A program made the translations under genes and the position numbers. From NCBI GenBank assembly GCA_009760855.2, contig WPIO01000008.1, positions 10,452,501 to 10,514,500 on the forward strand: a DNA stretch of 62,000 bases, in the 5' to 3' direction. A model generated the notes under the pieces. It had not been told where the DNA came from, did not search any database, and saw only the letters and a list, made by a program, of their open reading frames with translations. Below are positions 38,076 through 49,189 of this stretch, piece after piece. The number at the start of each line of letters is the position of its first letter. The stretch's first letter is position 1. The stretch comes from Cristatella mucedo (taxonomy: Eukaryota > Bryozoa > Phylactolaemata > Cristatellidae).

Positions 38076-38334
38076 TTAGCCGGTAGTCTTTCTTCAGCCT
38101 AGCCTCATTCTGCTCCCCTGATGTCGTTTCAGCAAAGATAAAATTGATAAAATCGCGACTAAGACCAAATAAAACATGGAGCAAAATGGCATATTCAGCC
38201 TGAGAGCATTGTTTGCTTTGGTTGTTTCCTAGTTTCTTTTTTGCACTATGCTTACTCAGTGTCCCTGTTCATTTGTTAGTACCGACCTAGTCGGTGCCAC
38301 AGTACACTAACTAAATTGATTGAAATGGACTCGC

Positions 38335-38610
38335 CGTAATAATGATTATAAAGTGCTTGTATAGCACGCCAAGAGATACAAACTCTTTGTAAGCACTTTA
38401 CGAATGCTGGAGCAGAAGCTTGCTCCAATTGAGAAATGATACAATGCACAGTCTTTGGGACTAGAGACAGTCTCCAGAGAATTTGAGGTTGGTTAGAGGC
38501 GAAGCACGACGACTTCAGAAGAGCTGTGGTACTATGCAAACCGTGATTTGGAGGTGTTTAGGTAGGTCAAGCTCTCAGAGAATGAAGATAATTAAAAGTG
38601 GGTGATAGGT
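38335..38610 (-). mobile_element. Divergent LINE-A-like 3' fragment
   Basis: It has a recognisable but diverged reverse tail (tataaagtgcttgtatagca, then gagatacaaactctttgtaa) and a segment resembling the RT end. The family assignment is less certain than for the other copies. Confidence 0.45.
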
Positions 38611-38647
38611 CCTTGAAGTCGATACGGCTATGCGATGGGTAACCTGT

Positions 38648-38897
38648 GTTGGTCGGGGAAAAGTTGGTCGGGGAAAAGTTGGTCGGGGAAAAGTTGGTCG
38701 GGGAAAAGTTGGTCGGGGAAAAGTTGGTCGGGGAAAAGTTGGTCGGGGAAAAGTTGGTCGGGGAAAAGTTGGTCGGGGAAAAGTTGGTCGGGGAAAAGTT
38801 GGTCGGGGAAAAGTTGGTCGGGGAAAAGTTGGTCGGGGAAAAGTTGGTCGGGGAAAAGTTGGTCGGGGAAAAGTTGGTCGGGGAAAAGTTGGTCGGG
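38648..38897. repeat. 15-bp minisatellite, about 16.7 identical copies
   Basis: The unit gttggtcggggaaaa is repeated without visible change and is open in three frames. It is inserted at the edge of the LINE-B fragment. Confidence 0.97.
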
Positions 38898-38904
38898 TTT
38901 GATG

Positions 38905-39275
38905 GCTTTCTTCAGTAGCCTAGCCCGGAGACCGAATTGCAGTAGTCTAGCCTGTACAGAACCTAAAAGCTAGAAACACTGTTTACCCTAGCCACCGTGG
39001 TAGACAGCCCCTAATCTTCTTAGATCGAACGTGACAGCAAGCTATGGAAGCAGTCTTCTTAATGAAGCTTTCAAACTTTAGCTGTAATCAAAGATTGGCA
39101 CCTGAATTCCTAGCACAAGGCGACAGTTGCACAACAGCATCTCCAATTAGAAATGCAGAGTCTCCTGGTCTGACCTCGTGCTTAGAGCCTCCTACGAGGT
39201 GCTTATTTATGCTTGTCATGAGTGGCTCCTGCTGCTTTGTATTTTTGGTGTCGACCTGAGTTTTACTCACTTTTG
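38905..39275 (-). mobile_element. LINE-B internal fragment
   Basis: The fragment aligns with 60235-60540. Both share acagcccctaatctt-like and gaagcagtcttct-aatgaagct segments, then gcacaacagcatc. Its junction with the rest of the element is taken up by the 15-bp minisatellite at 38648. Confidence 0.68.
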
Positions 39276-39279
39276 CTGG

Positions 39280-40430
39280 ATTGAGTTATATCGCTGCGCT
39301 AAAACAAGGTCTCGCCACTGCATTTGAACCTAAGAATTGCATGTGACGATTGGCCAAACGGCTTTGCAACCGTTTCAGGTAGCTTATCGTCATTCGGCAC
39401 GGTAAGCTTGTCTCAGTGCAACTATTTGCGGCTATCCATTTCCTGGGCACGGCCTGAACATGTTACTGCGCTGCAAAGTCACATACATCGAACATGTTGA
39501 CAGCTTTTGGGCTCAGATCGGATCAGGTACTAGATATAGCCTTACTTGTGGCTTTCGTTGTGCTACAATTGCTTTCTACTTACTTTTTGTCTTGTAGCTT
39601 GTTTAGACTGTAGCCTTGCCATGAGGTAGTGCTAGCTTTCATGAGCAGCGATACTCATTTGGCACTTGTCACTTGGTGGTTTTTCTTGCACGTTATTGCA
39701 GCATGACTCCATTCACTGTGGTAATCGGCATGGGATAGTGCAAAGTGCACAGATGTGTCGATGCTCGGTGAAGGTTTGAATGTCGATATAATGTTTAAAT
39801 GACATGATTTAGTCGACTGTGAAGGTTCGTTGGCTTGTCATCTTCGTCAAGTACCATAGTAGTAAGAATAGACATTGGCCGGAAGAGGCCGCTAGACGTC
39901 CACGTGGAAGCCAGTTCAGAAACAGCTCACTTGCAGTGCGGTGGCAGACAGCCCATTTGGCTCCTTCCTGAATGCTCGGTACCCCTTGCCTATCCTAGCC
40001 CCTTTAGGGCTCGAGAAGGTAGGCACTACTGAGCTCAGTGGTGTGATAACGCCACGAGACGTGCACACAGTGTGCATGAGCTTGAGGGTCTGTGTACAGA
40101 TAGGAGCTAGCATGCCAGGTGGACCTCGGCACCCCTGCCGTTCGACAGTGCATCGGTCTCAAGAAAGCTGGTCATTGGGTGTAGATGGTGCTGAAGCTGA
40201 GTCTCGGGCGGTACTCTCGCTCCGAAACACTTCCCTGTTCTGTTCCCTGGTCTGCAAGAGGACCAAGTCGGTCTTCAAGGATTGTAAAGGAAACACGTTC
40301 GGGCTAGATGGCATGCTCTTAGAGATGAACCTTTCGAGCAGGTCTCTTGGCAGAGGGGCTGTGTCGCCTTCCTATCCACGACCCTCCCACTGTCGCCTTG
40401 CCTGACTATGCTTAACAGACCAATTTGAAA
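39280..40430. other. Unassigned interval before the tudor gene
   Basis: A frame at about 39835-40018 (RIDIGRKRPLDVHVEASSET and on) ends at a good donor, GAGAAG|GTAGGC, in phase 1. That would fit tudor exon A. I found no domain match and no clear acceptor. Confidence 0.3.
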
Positions 40431-40584
40431 TGTGAGTTCTGCCGTCTGCTTGTGGATCACTGAAAGAGCTAATTTCTGATTCCGGTTCGATAAGTGGTGC
40501 TGCACATGTCCACGGTTGCAGGAAATAAAGCTCCACAATGTTTGACATTTGTGGCAATATTTGCCCAACCAAAATAAAAATGAA

Positions 40585-41015
40585 CTCTACGGGGATCCAA
40601 CAGTCTAGAAATACCTCGTACAAACCTTAAATCCTTTGGAGACCGTGCATTTAGCTCGTATGCTCCCACAGCCTGGAACTCCCTCCCGACCTGCATCAGA
40701 ACATCCCCTGACCTGACCACATTTAAAAGAAACTTAAAAACATACCTATTTAGGACAGCATTTAGTGGGTCCTTGTGATTCGTCCTCGATGTGCTTATGC
40801 GTGCTGACACTGTTCATGCTGCCACTAACCACATTTGCATGCTGACCCAGTGCATGTAACCCCTAACCATGTTATTCATTTTGTTTGTTTTTCAAGCATG
40901 ATTTTACTTACTATTCTATTGCGTATCACTTTGCAGCAAATGTAAAGCGCCTAGAAAGAGATTAAGTTCTCTGAGGGCGCTTTATCAAGTGCAATATTAT
41001 TATTATTATTATTAT
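40585..41015 (+). mobile_element. LINE-A 3' fragment
   Basis: It carries the GDRAFSSYAP and WNSLPTCIRT coding segments with frameshifts, KTYLFRTAFSGSL, then the tail with gcaaatgtaaagcgcctaga, and ends in (ATT)n. Confidence 0.8.
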
Positions 41016-41291
41016 GTACAAGTACAGTTAAACTCACATTCAAATTTCATAATGATTCATGAAGTATTTGCCGTGTTATGGAAGTTACAAGGCACAGTGC
41101 TATGCTGTAAATGAAGCTGTTTAAAAGTCACATGCATCCCCAGCACGCTGCAAACATTTACCTTGATGTACATGTACCAAGGTTCAACAAGCTAAGACAC
41201 AAGTTGCATGTGATGCAGAGATATGTACATTTATTACTTTTAGATATGTTGCTACTGGTTTACTTCTGGGTTAGACACGGTTTGCATGATT

Positions 41292-41490
41292 GGTGAGCCG
41301 TAATGGCTCACTAGGTAAGGTGGTTGCTTTTCGCGACCTCGGCCCTGAGGTCGTGGGTTCGAAACCTGCGGTGGGCGATCCTTTATCGCCACTGCAAGCA
41401 GTGGTGATATCCGTCAAGGCTTTTCTGTCGCTATACAAAAGAGGCTGTTAAATCAGCTAGTATATTATTATATATATTATTATTATGATT
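41292..41490 (+). mobile_element. SINE-A, near-complete
   Basis: It starts ggtgagccgtaatggctcac and has B box gggttcgaaacctgc. The body ends ctgttaaatcagctag, followed by a TATTATT tail. It is one of the best copies for a consensus. Confidence 0.82.
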
Positions 41491-41577
41491 ATTTTTCCTT
41501 TGTGTGAAAATCGTTGAAACTTCCTATCCTAGTTTTTTCTCGACATTAACCCTAAGATAGCAAGCGTAGTCGTATAA

Positions 41578-41770
41578 ATAGCATAGAGCAGTCTGTTCGG
41601 CCGCAATAGGGGCATACAATTGACGGTTACAGGCATCCTGAATTAGCTATAACACACTACAACTCATATGGCACCCAGAGCACCACTGAACTGCCAAGCA
41701 GCACAGGCCTCTGGCTCGACGCCTGGTACACGACCGGCTGCCTCTCATATGATTACAGCTTTTGTGCTTC
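41578..41770 (+). repeat. Dispersed repeat, copy 2
   Basis: It is the counterpart of 27058-27260, about 90 bases downstream of the SINE-A at 41292. Confidence 0.5.
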
Positions 41771-42004
41771 CTAGCCATAGATGATCACATATCTGGTTTG
41801 TAGCCATTATAGTGCAGGAGCCTGAAATAATTAACATCTCGTCAGTCATAATCTGGCTGACCTTCAAGCCTCAGTTTTACTATCGAACCAAGTGCAGGCC
41901 ATCTGCAACAGTCGTGGAGGACTTAACTCGTACTAAGGAAGCAGTACAACGATGTAGTGCAAGACAAAACAGTACAACACTGTAATTAGTTCCACCACCA
42001 ACCA

Positions 42005-42100
42005 ATTGGCATGCTTTTTTTCCTATAAATGTGAAAAGTTTAGAAAAAGATCAAGTTCTCTGAAGGAACTAAATAGAGATTTTATTATTATTATTATTAG
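42005..42100 (+). mobile_element. LINE-A-type 3' tail
   Basis: It has ctataaatgtgaaaagttta, caagttctctgaaggaac and a terminal (ATT)n. Confidence 0.5.
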
Positions 42101-42624
42101 TTGGTGCTTGCTTGAAAAATATGAATTAGCTTTGCTGTGTAATAACTTGTATGCTTCAGACATTGATAAAAGGTGTTGGCATTACTGACAATGCTGTGAC
42201 AATGCAGCTCGTGTATGTGCAGGCAAAATGATCAGCAAGATGGCCAAATTGCGGCAATCTTGAAATAAAACCGCTTGAATATGCTCTGCAAATCATTCCA
42301 CTCCTGTATCTAAATGCCTGGATAGCAAAGACCTCGTTTTTTTTACATTGCAAATAATGCCATGTGTTGCTGCCCTTCTGGATATTCAGCTCTTTCTGTA
42401 TATTTGACCAAGGTGATATCAACGATTGGCATAAAGTGTATTTACGTTCCCTTGCATTTTGGGAAGAGTGCTTTCTACATTATGATAATAATGTCTTTTT
42501 TATTGCCCCCTATGAGAACGAAATCTCTATCCATGCAAAAGAACTCGCTGCAAGATAAGCAATTGTTAACGACGAGCAAATTATCATGCTTAGACTGCCA
42601 TGCAAAAGCACACAAGAAGGCACC

Positions 42625-42753
<129 letters not shown>

Positions 42754-42899
42754 CGCTTGTTTGTGTGCGCGCTTGTTTGTGTGCGCGCGTATGCATGTGT
42801 GCCCACCTGTACATGACTTGCTTTTGCATGTGCACACCTGATGCAGTGCTCTAGGGGCATATTGCACCTTATATTCTTAGCGACTGTTCTCTTGCACAG

Positions 42900-43113
42900 C
42901 TTTGGACTTTGATGAATTTCGTGCGCTGGAGCTTGCCGTCACTGCTTTCTGTGAAAGCTGCCGGCGGAAGCGAGATTACTTGATGCCTTCATTTGATAGT
43001 CTGCATGTCTGGCAGACCTTATTTGTTCCACTGGTGGACCACAAGTTGCAGCCTACAGACAGCAAGTCGAGCACTGGCGTTGTCTGGTGCAGGGCACAAC
43101 TGCTAGCCCACAG
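42900..43113 (+). CDS. Tudor gene exon A
   Basis: The acceptor tgttctcttgcacag is followed by phase-1 entry. The exon encodes LDFDEFRALELAVTAFCESC, then RRKRDYLMPSFDSLHVWQTL, and ends VVWCRAQLLAH with donor CAG|GTGACT (phase 2). The final segment is the first beta-strand pair of a tudor barrel (W-x-R-A pattern, with Cys in place of Tyr/His). Confidence 0.75.
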
Positions 43114-46100
43114 GTGACTGCTTGTGCTGGCTTCCTGCCTGCTGCATGCTCATCTCACATGTCCATTAGTCTGCATCATTGTGTTCTGCCACGCTGCTGC
43201 CCCCAGTGGTGCTCAGCTGCCCATACAGCCCTGACGCAGCCTCTGCCATCGCTTGCTACTGCTCACCCAGCCCAGCTTGATCGCTTCCAGCTCGCCCGTC
43301 TGGAATGGACATTTGGTGTTGAGATGCCCAACTCTGCCTGCTTGCTAATCAGACTCTAAGCAGTGCTCACCGACCTCTAGAATGGCTGCAGTACATAGCA
43401 GCAGGGCGATCCCGCGAAGCTGATTTGAGGCTGTGCGCACGTTGCCTGCTGTATCTATTACGACAGATCTTTTGGCAGCTGTGAATACCTGCTTGGCTTA
43501 TTTTATGTATGGTAGCTACCTTCTGCTATATCTCATGCATGCCTCTATTGCCAGTAAAGAAACCAGGCAGGTGGATGTCTTTCTGGTGGACTACGGTTGG
43601 AGCCAGATGACCGAAGTAGAGTGGGTCGTCGCCTCTTGCCCGCAATGGATGCTCTTTTTGCCGGCCTTTGCTCGGAAGTGCCGGCTTGCACACATGCAGC
43701 AGGTGAGTGCACATAAGAAGCCTCTTCTTGGTTCGGATCATGCAGCACCTTTGCCTAGCAGAACTGTCCTAGTTAAACATTTTTAGCCTCTCCCCTTCTT
43801 CGTGCAGTCGTGAGCCTGTAGCGAGCCCAGGCGATGAGTGTGCTGCTGGCACCTCGTCATTCTTGGCGACTGTGCCGAGTGTGCATCTCAGCTGAGCTGC
43901 AGTAGGTCGTCACCTGCCTTCGGCTGTGTTTTACGCGACTGGTCTTCTGGTTGGCTTTTATCCCGCCAGCTAATTCGGGGCTCGTCCATCACTGCTGCTG
44001 CTGCACAGCAAGGTCGCTTCCCCTTGATGGGCAGTGATTCAAACGCGCACTCTTCCGGCGGTCTTCCAGCTTACTGTGTGCCTAGAAGACCTGTTAAGCA
44101 TTGCTTCGCATCAGGCGATCGCTCGATGCTCTGCCGCGCACGGGCTCATTTCCTTGGCCGGGCACAGCGGAAGGCGAGCTCTGCTTTTGTGTCACCCGTG
44201 CGAGTGTCGAGATTTAGAGGACTTTTGATCTTGCCCTTTGCCTGTCATTGTCCCGCAAGCCTGAACCCGATGAGTTGTCGGTGAGCGAACCCTTCTTTCG
44301 AGAGCATCTGCATTCGAGCCGTTGCTCTCTCTTATTCGACTATGCAGCCAAACGTGGCGGAGCTGTGGCAGTTTCCTGGAGTCGTAGAGCGATTTCGCGA
44401 GATCGCTGCCAGCACCAGGCTGTTCGCCCAGCTCGCTCCCAGTCCTGCTGGCGCCGTCACTTCGCCGGACGGAGGCTTGGCAGCGGCTGCATACCAGGAC
44501 TGCGCTCACGTCTCGCTGTGGGCAGAGGAGTGCCGGTCAGGCGACGACTGTGCTTACGATGATGACCAGGAAGCGAGAGGTCACTCGCCGGTGCTAATCA
44601 ACCTGCTGCTGCTGGCTGGCTGTGATAGCCGCAGCTCGACCGCTCAGGTGAGGTTGAGTAGCATCTACCAGCCCCACTCCCATCAACATAGGACCAGAGT
44701 GCCGTGATCCGGGGCAGCCGTTGTGCGGAATCGTTATCCACGCAGGTGCCGACGTTGCCCGAGCTGGCCGACAGTTTCTTCCCACCCCACACCAGCCCAC
44801 CACATTGCACCCCATATGTATAAGGGCAAACATCCAGGATGATGAGTTATCTTAGTTAGCCACTCCAAGCCTTCTTGATTGCAATGAAGCCCTGGAATTC
44901 ACGCGGTCGTTCAAGCTTAAAAGTGGCCACTTCGGTTGTTCCATCTCCTCCTCTTGTGCTTTCTCCTCTCTGATCTCCTTGCACTTCTTGTATGCCTAGT
45001 GCACCTACCCTGCAACACGGCGATCATTCACGTGTGTGTGGTCTGATGCAGACCTTGATGCAATAGCCTTGGTCCCCATTCCTTTCAGTTCAAGACACCC
45101 GGTGAGTGCAGGTGTAGTGGCAGGCAAAGCGTGCGCCTTGGACTGCCTCCATAAGCTATCTGGTTAGTGCGACTGCGATGAACTCTGGGCTAGGACGGCT
45201 TGGATCGAGCATTCCCTGCAGCTCGACCTTCGCGAGCATGCCCGCGCCCTTTAGCTTCTCTGCGCACTTTGTGTGGATCACGTTTTATCGCCTGCATGCC
45301 GTTTGCAAAGATATCTTTCCCTTTTGTAGTTTGCCGGCAGCAGCGTGGGTCGCTCGGCTGCAGTCAAAGGCGTGGCCGATGCAAAGGTGCTGCCGTCTCT
45401 GGCGAGCAGCACCGCCGTCGAATGTCTTGCCACCGCCAGCTGTGCCAGCATCCCGTCTGCCCCACCCACCATGCCATCCAGCCTTGCGATCAAAGGTGGA
45501 GCCACGCGTGAGCCGCCCGGCCGTTGAGCTTGCAGAGCGGTCTGCCCCATCCCGGACGCGATTGTCTCACTTGACTGCGCCTCTTCGTTGCAGCGGCTTC
45601 GTCACAGCTGTCGTCTTGGCGACCAGGGAATGCGAGCAAGCCGAAAGAGACTTCCGCCGACAAGCCGCCTGCGGGATTGGGGTGCGCGCGCATGCCATCG
45701 ATCGCTGCTCGGCACATCGGCTCTGCCTTGGCGCCACGCCGCAGTTTTATCGCGAGAGAAGAAGTCGACGGGGCCGGCTTGCTGTTTTGCAGGCAAAGTG
45801 CCACGAGGCAGCATGCCATTCTCCTCAACTCGCTGGACGCAGCTGCCGGTGGACATGTGGTCGTCTGGCCGCTCCCGGAGTCGCCACCCGTTCGGCATTC
45901 ATCCTATGATTCGACACAAGCCGATTCGAGCAGCCCCGCTCCTCGACTACTGCCCCCCAGCCCAGCCTCGACGAACGGCCTCGCCCGATCGAGCCCCGGC
46001 TCGGCAGCCTCGAGCAGCCGCTCACCCTTGCCGAGTCCCGGCTTCGGCCGCTCCGCTGTAGGCCGGGGCAGGTTGATGGCACTGCACGAGGGCTCTCAAC

Positions 46101-46795
46101 CGGCCAGCCCCGCCCAAGCCAGCTCGGTGCCTCGGGCGCCCGGGTGGCCAATCTCGACGAAGGAGGCAGCAGGCGATGCCTCGCGGTCGCCGTCGACGGT
46201 AGGTGGGGGACCGACGTGCAACGGCCGCGGCAGTGTGCTGCCACCGGCCGGCCCGGATGGCAGTCCCGGAGGCAGAACGTGTGCTAACGGCCCTGCCCGG
46301 TCGATTGCCGATGGCCCGGCCCGGTCGATCGAAGGCTGGATAGGCAGCACAGTGGCGCCCTGCAGAGCGGTGGGCCGTGGATTTCTCCTGAAGGGCTTGG
46401 AACCGAGGTACGTGCCGAACTTGGACAGCTGTGGCCCAAGTTCGGGGCTCTGGCCGTTCGGCGGCTGCAGTGGTGAGGTCGTGGCGGCGGCAGTGGCAGC
46501 AGGGCCGCCCGTGCCCAGAGCGGTCGCTGGCCCGGAGCGGTCTGACGAGCCGCCCGGCCGGCTGCCATTTCCATTCACGGAGGTGGGTGACGACGATGAC
46601 GAGGAGACTTACGATGTGGCTGCACGAGCGCAGGGGGCTAGCCTGAGCAGTCTGGTGGCCGTGGCCACAAGTGAGCCCACGGCCTCGGTTCCTTCAGGCT
46701 GGCCGCCGACCCATTTCGGCGAACGAGCTGTGTGCGTGGTGTGCGGATCGACCGAGCACAGGAGGTGCGGTACTGCCAAGGACTTGTTCTTATGA
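42900..46795 (+). CDS. Extended-tudor-domain protein, 3' part of the gene (671 residues seen)
   Basis: eTudor proteins bind symmetrically dimethylated Arg on Piwi-type proteins in germ granules. Exons 42900-43113, 43567-43702, 44348-44647, 45330-45495 and 45594-46795 join in phase (2,0,0,1). The tudor core reads VVWCRAQLLAHR|QVDVFLVDYGW, with the aromatic and Asp-Tyr-Gly features of the beta-barrel, then LPAFARKCRLAHM. It is followed by the SN-like half ending VLINLLLLAGC. A low-complexity Ser/Pro/Gly/Ala tail of about 400 residues follows, ending with C-x2-C-x4-H-x2-C. The 5' end is missing: exon 42900 enters in phase 1. Which TDRD family it belongs to cannot be told from one domain. Confidence 0.78.
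43567..43702 (+). CDS. Tudor gene exon B (tudor core)
   Basis: The exon is 136 nt, phase 2 in and 0 out, with acceptor gtaaagaaaccag and donor CAG|GTGAGT. It encodes (R)QVDVFLVDYGWSQMTEVEWV then VASCPQWMLFLPAFARKCRL and AHMQQ. The V-x-V-x-x-V-D-Y-G strand and the LP...A-x-x-C-x-L-A ending are characteristic of tudor domains. Confidence 0.8.
44348..44647 (+). CDS. Tudor gene exon C (SN-like half of eTudor)
   Basis: The exon has 100 codons, phase 0/0, with acceptor ttcgactatgcag and donor CAG|GTGAGG. It begins PNVAELWQFPGVVERFREIA and ends PVLINLLLLAGCDSRSSTAQ. The layout W...F..I......L.A.L followed by a beta hairpin and I-N-x-L-L-L-x-x-G is that of the staphylococcal-nuclease-like segment after an extended tudor core. 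An acidic loop (CRSGDDCAYDDDQE) is inserted. Confidence 0.75.
45089..45101 (+). CDS. Candidate 13-nt microexon, alternative to exon D
   Basis: The bases ttcaagacacccg lie between a near-perfect acceptor (ccccattcctttcag) and donor (CG|GTGAGTGC). Entry in phase 0 and exit in phase 1 match exon C and the exon at 45594, the same phases as exon D, so it could replace exon D. The inserted residues would be FKTP plus a rebuilt Ala. Confidence 0.35.
45330..45495 (+). CDS. Tudor gene exon D (Ala/Ser-rich linker)
   Basis: The exon is 166 nt, phase 0 in and 1 out, with a strong acceptor (tttcccttttgtag) and donor AAAG|GTGGAG. It encodes FAGSSVGRSAAVKGVADAKV and an Ala/Ser/Thr-rich continuation with no recognised domain. 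Its phases fit both neighbours. Confidence 0.6.
45594..46795 (+). CDS. Tudor gene last exon (low-complexity tail with terminal Cys/His cluster)
   Basis: The acceptor is ctcttcgttgcag, with phase-1 entry. The exon is an open frame of 400 codons, rich in Ser, Pro, Gly and Ala, with an acidic patch (EVGDDDDEETYDV) and the ending AVCVVCGSTEHRRCGTAKDL. The C-x2-C-x4-H-x2-C spacing resembles a CCHC zinc knuckle two residues short. High GC could keep a frame this long open by chance, but the phase match and the Cys/His ending support coding. Confidence 0.6.
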
Positions 46796-47277
46796 TGATG
46801 GCCGACGTCGTCGTCGGAATGCCAGCGAAAGGCACCGATCAGCCTTGCAAAGCCGCGCTGTCATCCTTTTCGAGCGAGGCAATCCACACAGCCAATCGTC
46901 TTTCGCTTTGCTTCGGAACCCTTAAGTACCTGATTGCAAGCACTATTTGCCACTTGTGCAACATTGCTACGGTCGTTTTTTGACTTGCTACCAATAGCTG
47001 GCTGAGCTAGCCGGCCACTCGGTCTAGTCTTGACCTCTAGTCTAGACCTCGAGTCACTCATCGTTTCGTGGCTGTCGGGCCAGTTTGCATTGGGACAATG
47101 TTCTTGTCAACGTACACCGACGCCCAAAACTGTTAGGAAGCTGACAATAATTTAATTACTCAGCCATGCAAACAAGAGCTTTGCCGGTTAATGCTCCCCC
47201 TGCCTGTCTGCCTTGCCTGCTTTGCTAACCGTATGAAAGAACAAAGAAAACGAACTACCTTTGTAACTAAAGAAAAA

Positions 47278-47435
47278 TCAGCTGATTCAGCAGCCTCATT
47301 TATATGGCAGCTGAAGAGCCTTATCGGCTATCACCACACCACCACTTGCAGTTGGCAATAAAGGATCGCCCAGCTGCACGAACCCACAACCTCGGTGAAA
47401 AGCGGCACTTTACCACCCAGGCTATCACTGCCCAG
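47278..47435 (-). mobile_element. SINE-A
   Basis: It has a reverse-orientation tail (tcagctgattcagcagcctc), body (caataaaggatcgccc) and a B box that has lost a few bases. Confidence 0.68.
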
Positions 47436-47936
47436 TAGTGCTTCTCCTGGGGCTCTAATGCTCGTGTTATGCTTGAGCCACGAATTTTGAAGTGCTTGTC
47501 CGAAGGTGCGATACACACCAGGCCCTAGGTCAGGATTGGAGGGCAGCACACCTTGGCGTTATGGGGTGCATTAGACGTCGATGTCAGACGGTAAGGTTAG
47601 GTGATAGCGGTAGTGCTAAAAGCGAATTGAAATTAGGCAGATCAGTACCGTGAGCTCTTCTGCCTTGCCAGTGTGCGATGCTTCGACTGGGTTATTTGCT
47701 CAGTACAAACGTCTAACTACAGCCGAAGTTAAGGGTGGCTATCCACTGACTCCTGCTGATTCTGTACCGGAAGCGTAAATGACAGTGACAAGAGTGGAAA
47801 TAAGACATTTGCACGGTGCACTAAGATGACTGAATTGGTTTGTAGGCATTTCACCCATGCGGGAGAGGAAGCATATCGGCTGATAATGATAGCAGCCTGC
47901 ACAATTGCAGCACGAATGAGCACACAGGACAACTCT

Positions 47937-48090
47937 CATCACCCCTAACCATGTTATTCATTTTGTTTGTTTATCAAGCATGATATTAGTCACCATTCAA
48001 TTGCATTTCCCTTTGCAGCAAATGTAAAGCGTCTAGAGAGAGAGAGAGAGATTGAGTTCTCTGAGGGCGCTTTGTCAAGTGCATTATTAT
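47937..48090 (+). mobile_element. LINE-A 3' tail
   Basis: It has the family tail: ctaaccatgttattcat, gcagcaaatgtaaagcg, ttctctgagggcgcttt and ATT repeats. A (GA) expansion interrupts the normal agaaagagatt. Confidence 0.75.
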
Positions 48091-48109
48091 TACTATTATG
48101 GAAGGATGT

Positions 48110-48650
48110 CAATGCAAATGCTATGATGAACCAGTGGGTTTTTAGCTTGATTTTAAATGTCGCCTATTCAGGGGACGCATTGATGATCTAAGTCGCTAGT
48201 AGGCTCAAGTTCATGCCAACTAAAGATGCAGTCACCATTGGATTTGAGATTGGTTAATAGAGCAACTTGACGAGTCAGACGAGCGGATGGTAGGATTCGA
48301 ACCCTGATAAGAAAGTGATTTTCGATTGTTTGGCCGAGTAAGAGAATGAATAGACCTAAAATGTTTGGCAGAACCTTAAAGTCGATACGCTGCCATGGGG
48401 AGCCGGGGAAGGTCGTCAAGTGTTTTAATTTGACTGTCAAGGTGCTTACGACAGCCGAACATAGCTGCAACGATTTGCACTAACTGCAAGCGGCTTGTTG
48501 TACAGGCAAGAAGAACTGCGAGTGAGGTGATCGAGTGGCTGTACTGTGGTGGCTAGCGCCCAAACAGCAAAAGTAGCCGTTGCGGTTGCTTCAGTGCTCA
48601 TTAAAAATGGACCCAGGTAACTAGAGAACACTGGGATGCTTGCGTTTGCA
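48110..48650 (-). mobile_element. LINE-A body fragment
   Basis: Minus-strand segments such as LTTFPGSPWQRIDFKVLPNI correspond to the LLWLPVKQRIDFKVL region of the other LINE-A copies. It lies head-on against a + strand LINE-A tail at 47937-48090. Confidence 0.6.
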
Positions 48651-48654
48651 AACG

Positions 48655-48755
48655 AATGAATGCACTTGATAAAGCGCCCTCAAGAGAACTCAATCTCTTT
48701 CTGGGCGCTTCACATTTGCTGCAAAGGGAAATGCAATTGAATGGTGAATTATCAG
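48655..48755 (-). mobile_element. LINE-A 3' tail
   Basis: It is the reverse complement of the LINE-A tail (cttgataaagcgccctc, then tttgctgcaaaggg). Confidence 0.72.
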
Positions 48756-48889
48756 TTTCACTATTTATACTATCCTTTTTCCGGTTCTCGTCGGCAAACA
48801 CATGGCTTTCGTTTCTATGCCGATAGCGCTCGGCTTAACCTATGGTTTTAACACTTCTCATCGATGCTCAGCATTTGACTCAACTTTTC

Positions 48890-49185
48890 TTGCACTCTGA
48901 ATCGATTGCATTTGAATGGCCATTGATTTCCTGCAGTTTAATGACGGTAAAACCAGCCTTATAGTTATGGGCAAGCCCTTTATCGCATTAAAGTTGAAAG
49001 GCCTCGCCCTCAAAATTGGTTCAAAAGCGTTACACTCGCGAGGCCTGTCCATATTATGGACATACTGTTCCATAACGACTTGTCAGTTATTCGATAAGTA
49101 CAGTGCTTCCATTGTCAATTCGGCCTACTTTCAGCTGAGGAATAGTGCCAAAATCAGAACCGGCTTTGACTAGAGTACGACAGTC
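48890..49185 (+). mobile_element. LINE-A RT fragment (thumb region)
   Basis: It encodes FLQFNDGKTSLIVMGKPFIA and SAYFQLRNSAKIRTGFD. These match the segment after the ADD box of CR1/L2-type RTs and overlap the start of the copy at 54490-55340. Confidence 0.6.
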
Positions 49186-49189
49186 AAAT

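Noticed and set aside
38648-38897. Possible CRISPR-like array
   Set aside because: The repeats are directly adjacent with no spacers, in a eukaryotic genome.
38630-38973. Frames repeating GRGKV, VGEKL or WSGKS
   Set aside because: All three frames are open because the 15-bp unit has no stop. It is a minisatellite, not a protein.
41292-41365. tRNA gene call from strong A and B boxes
   Set aside because: It does not fold as a full tRNA, and the same head with a common body recurs many times, so it is SINE-A.
46096-46578. Minus-strand frame of 160 codons in the tudor last exon
   Set aside because: It is a GC-driven antisense frame. The + strand frame has matching splice phases.
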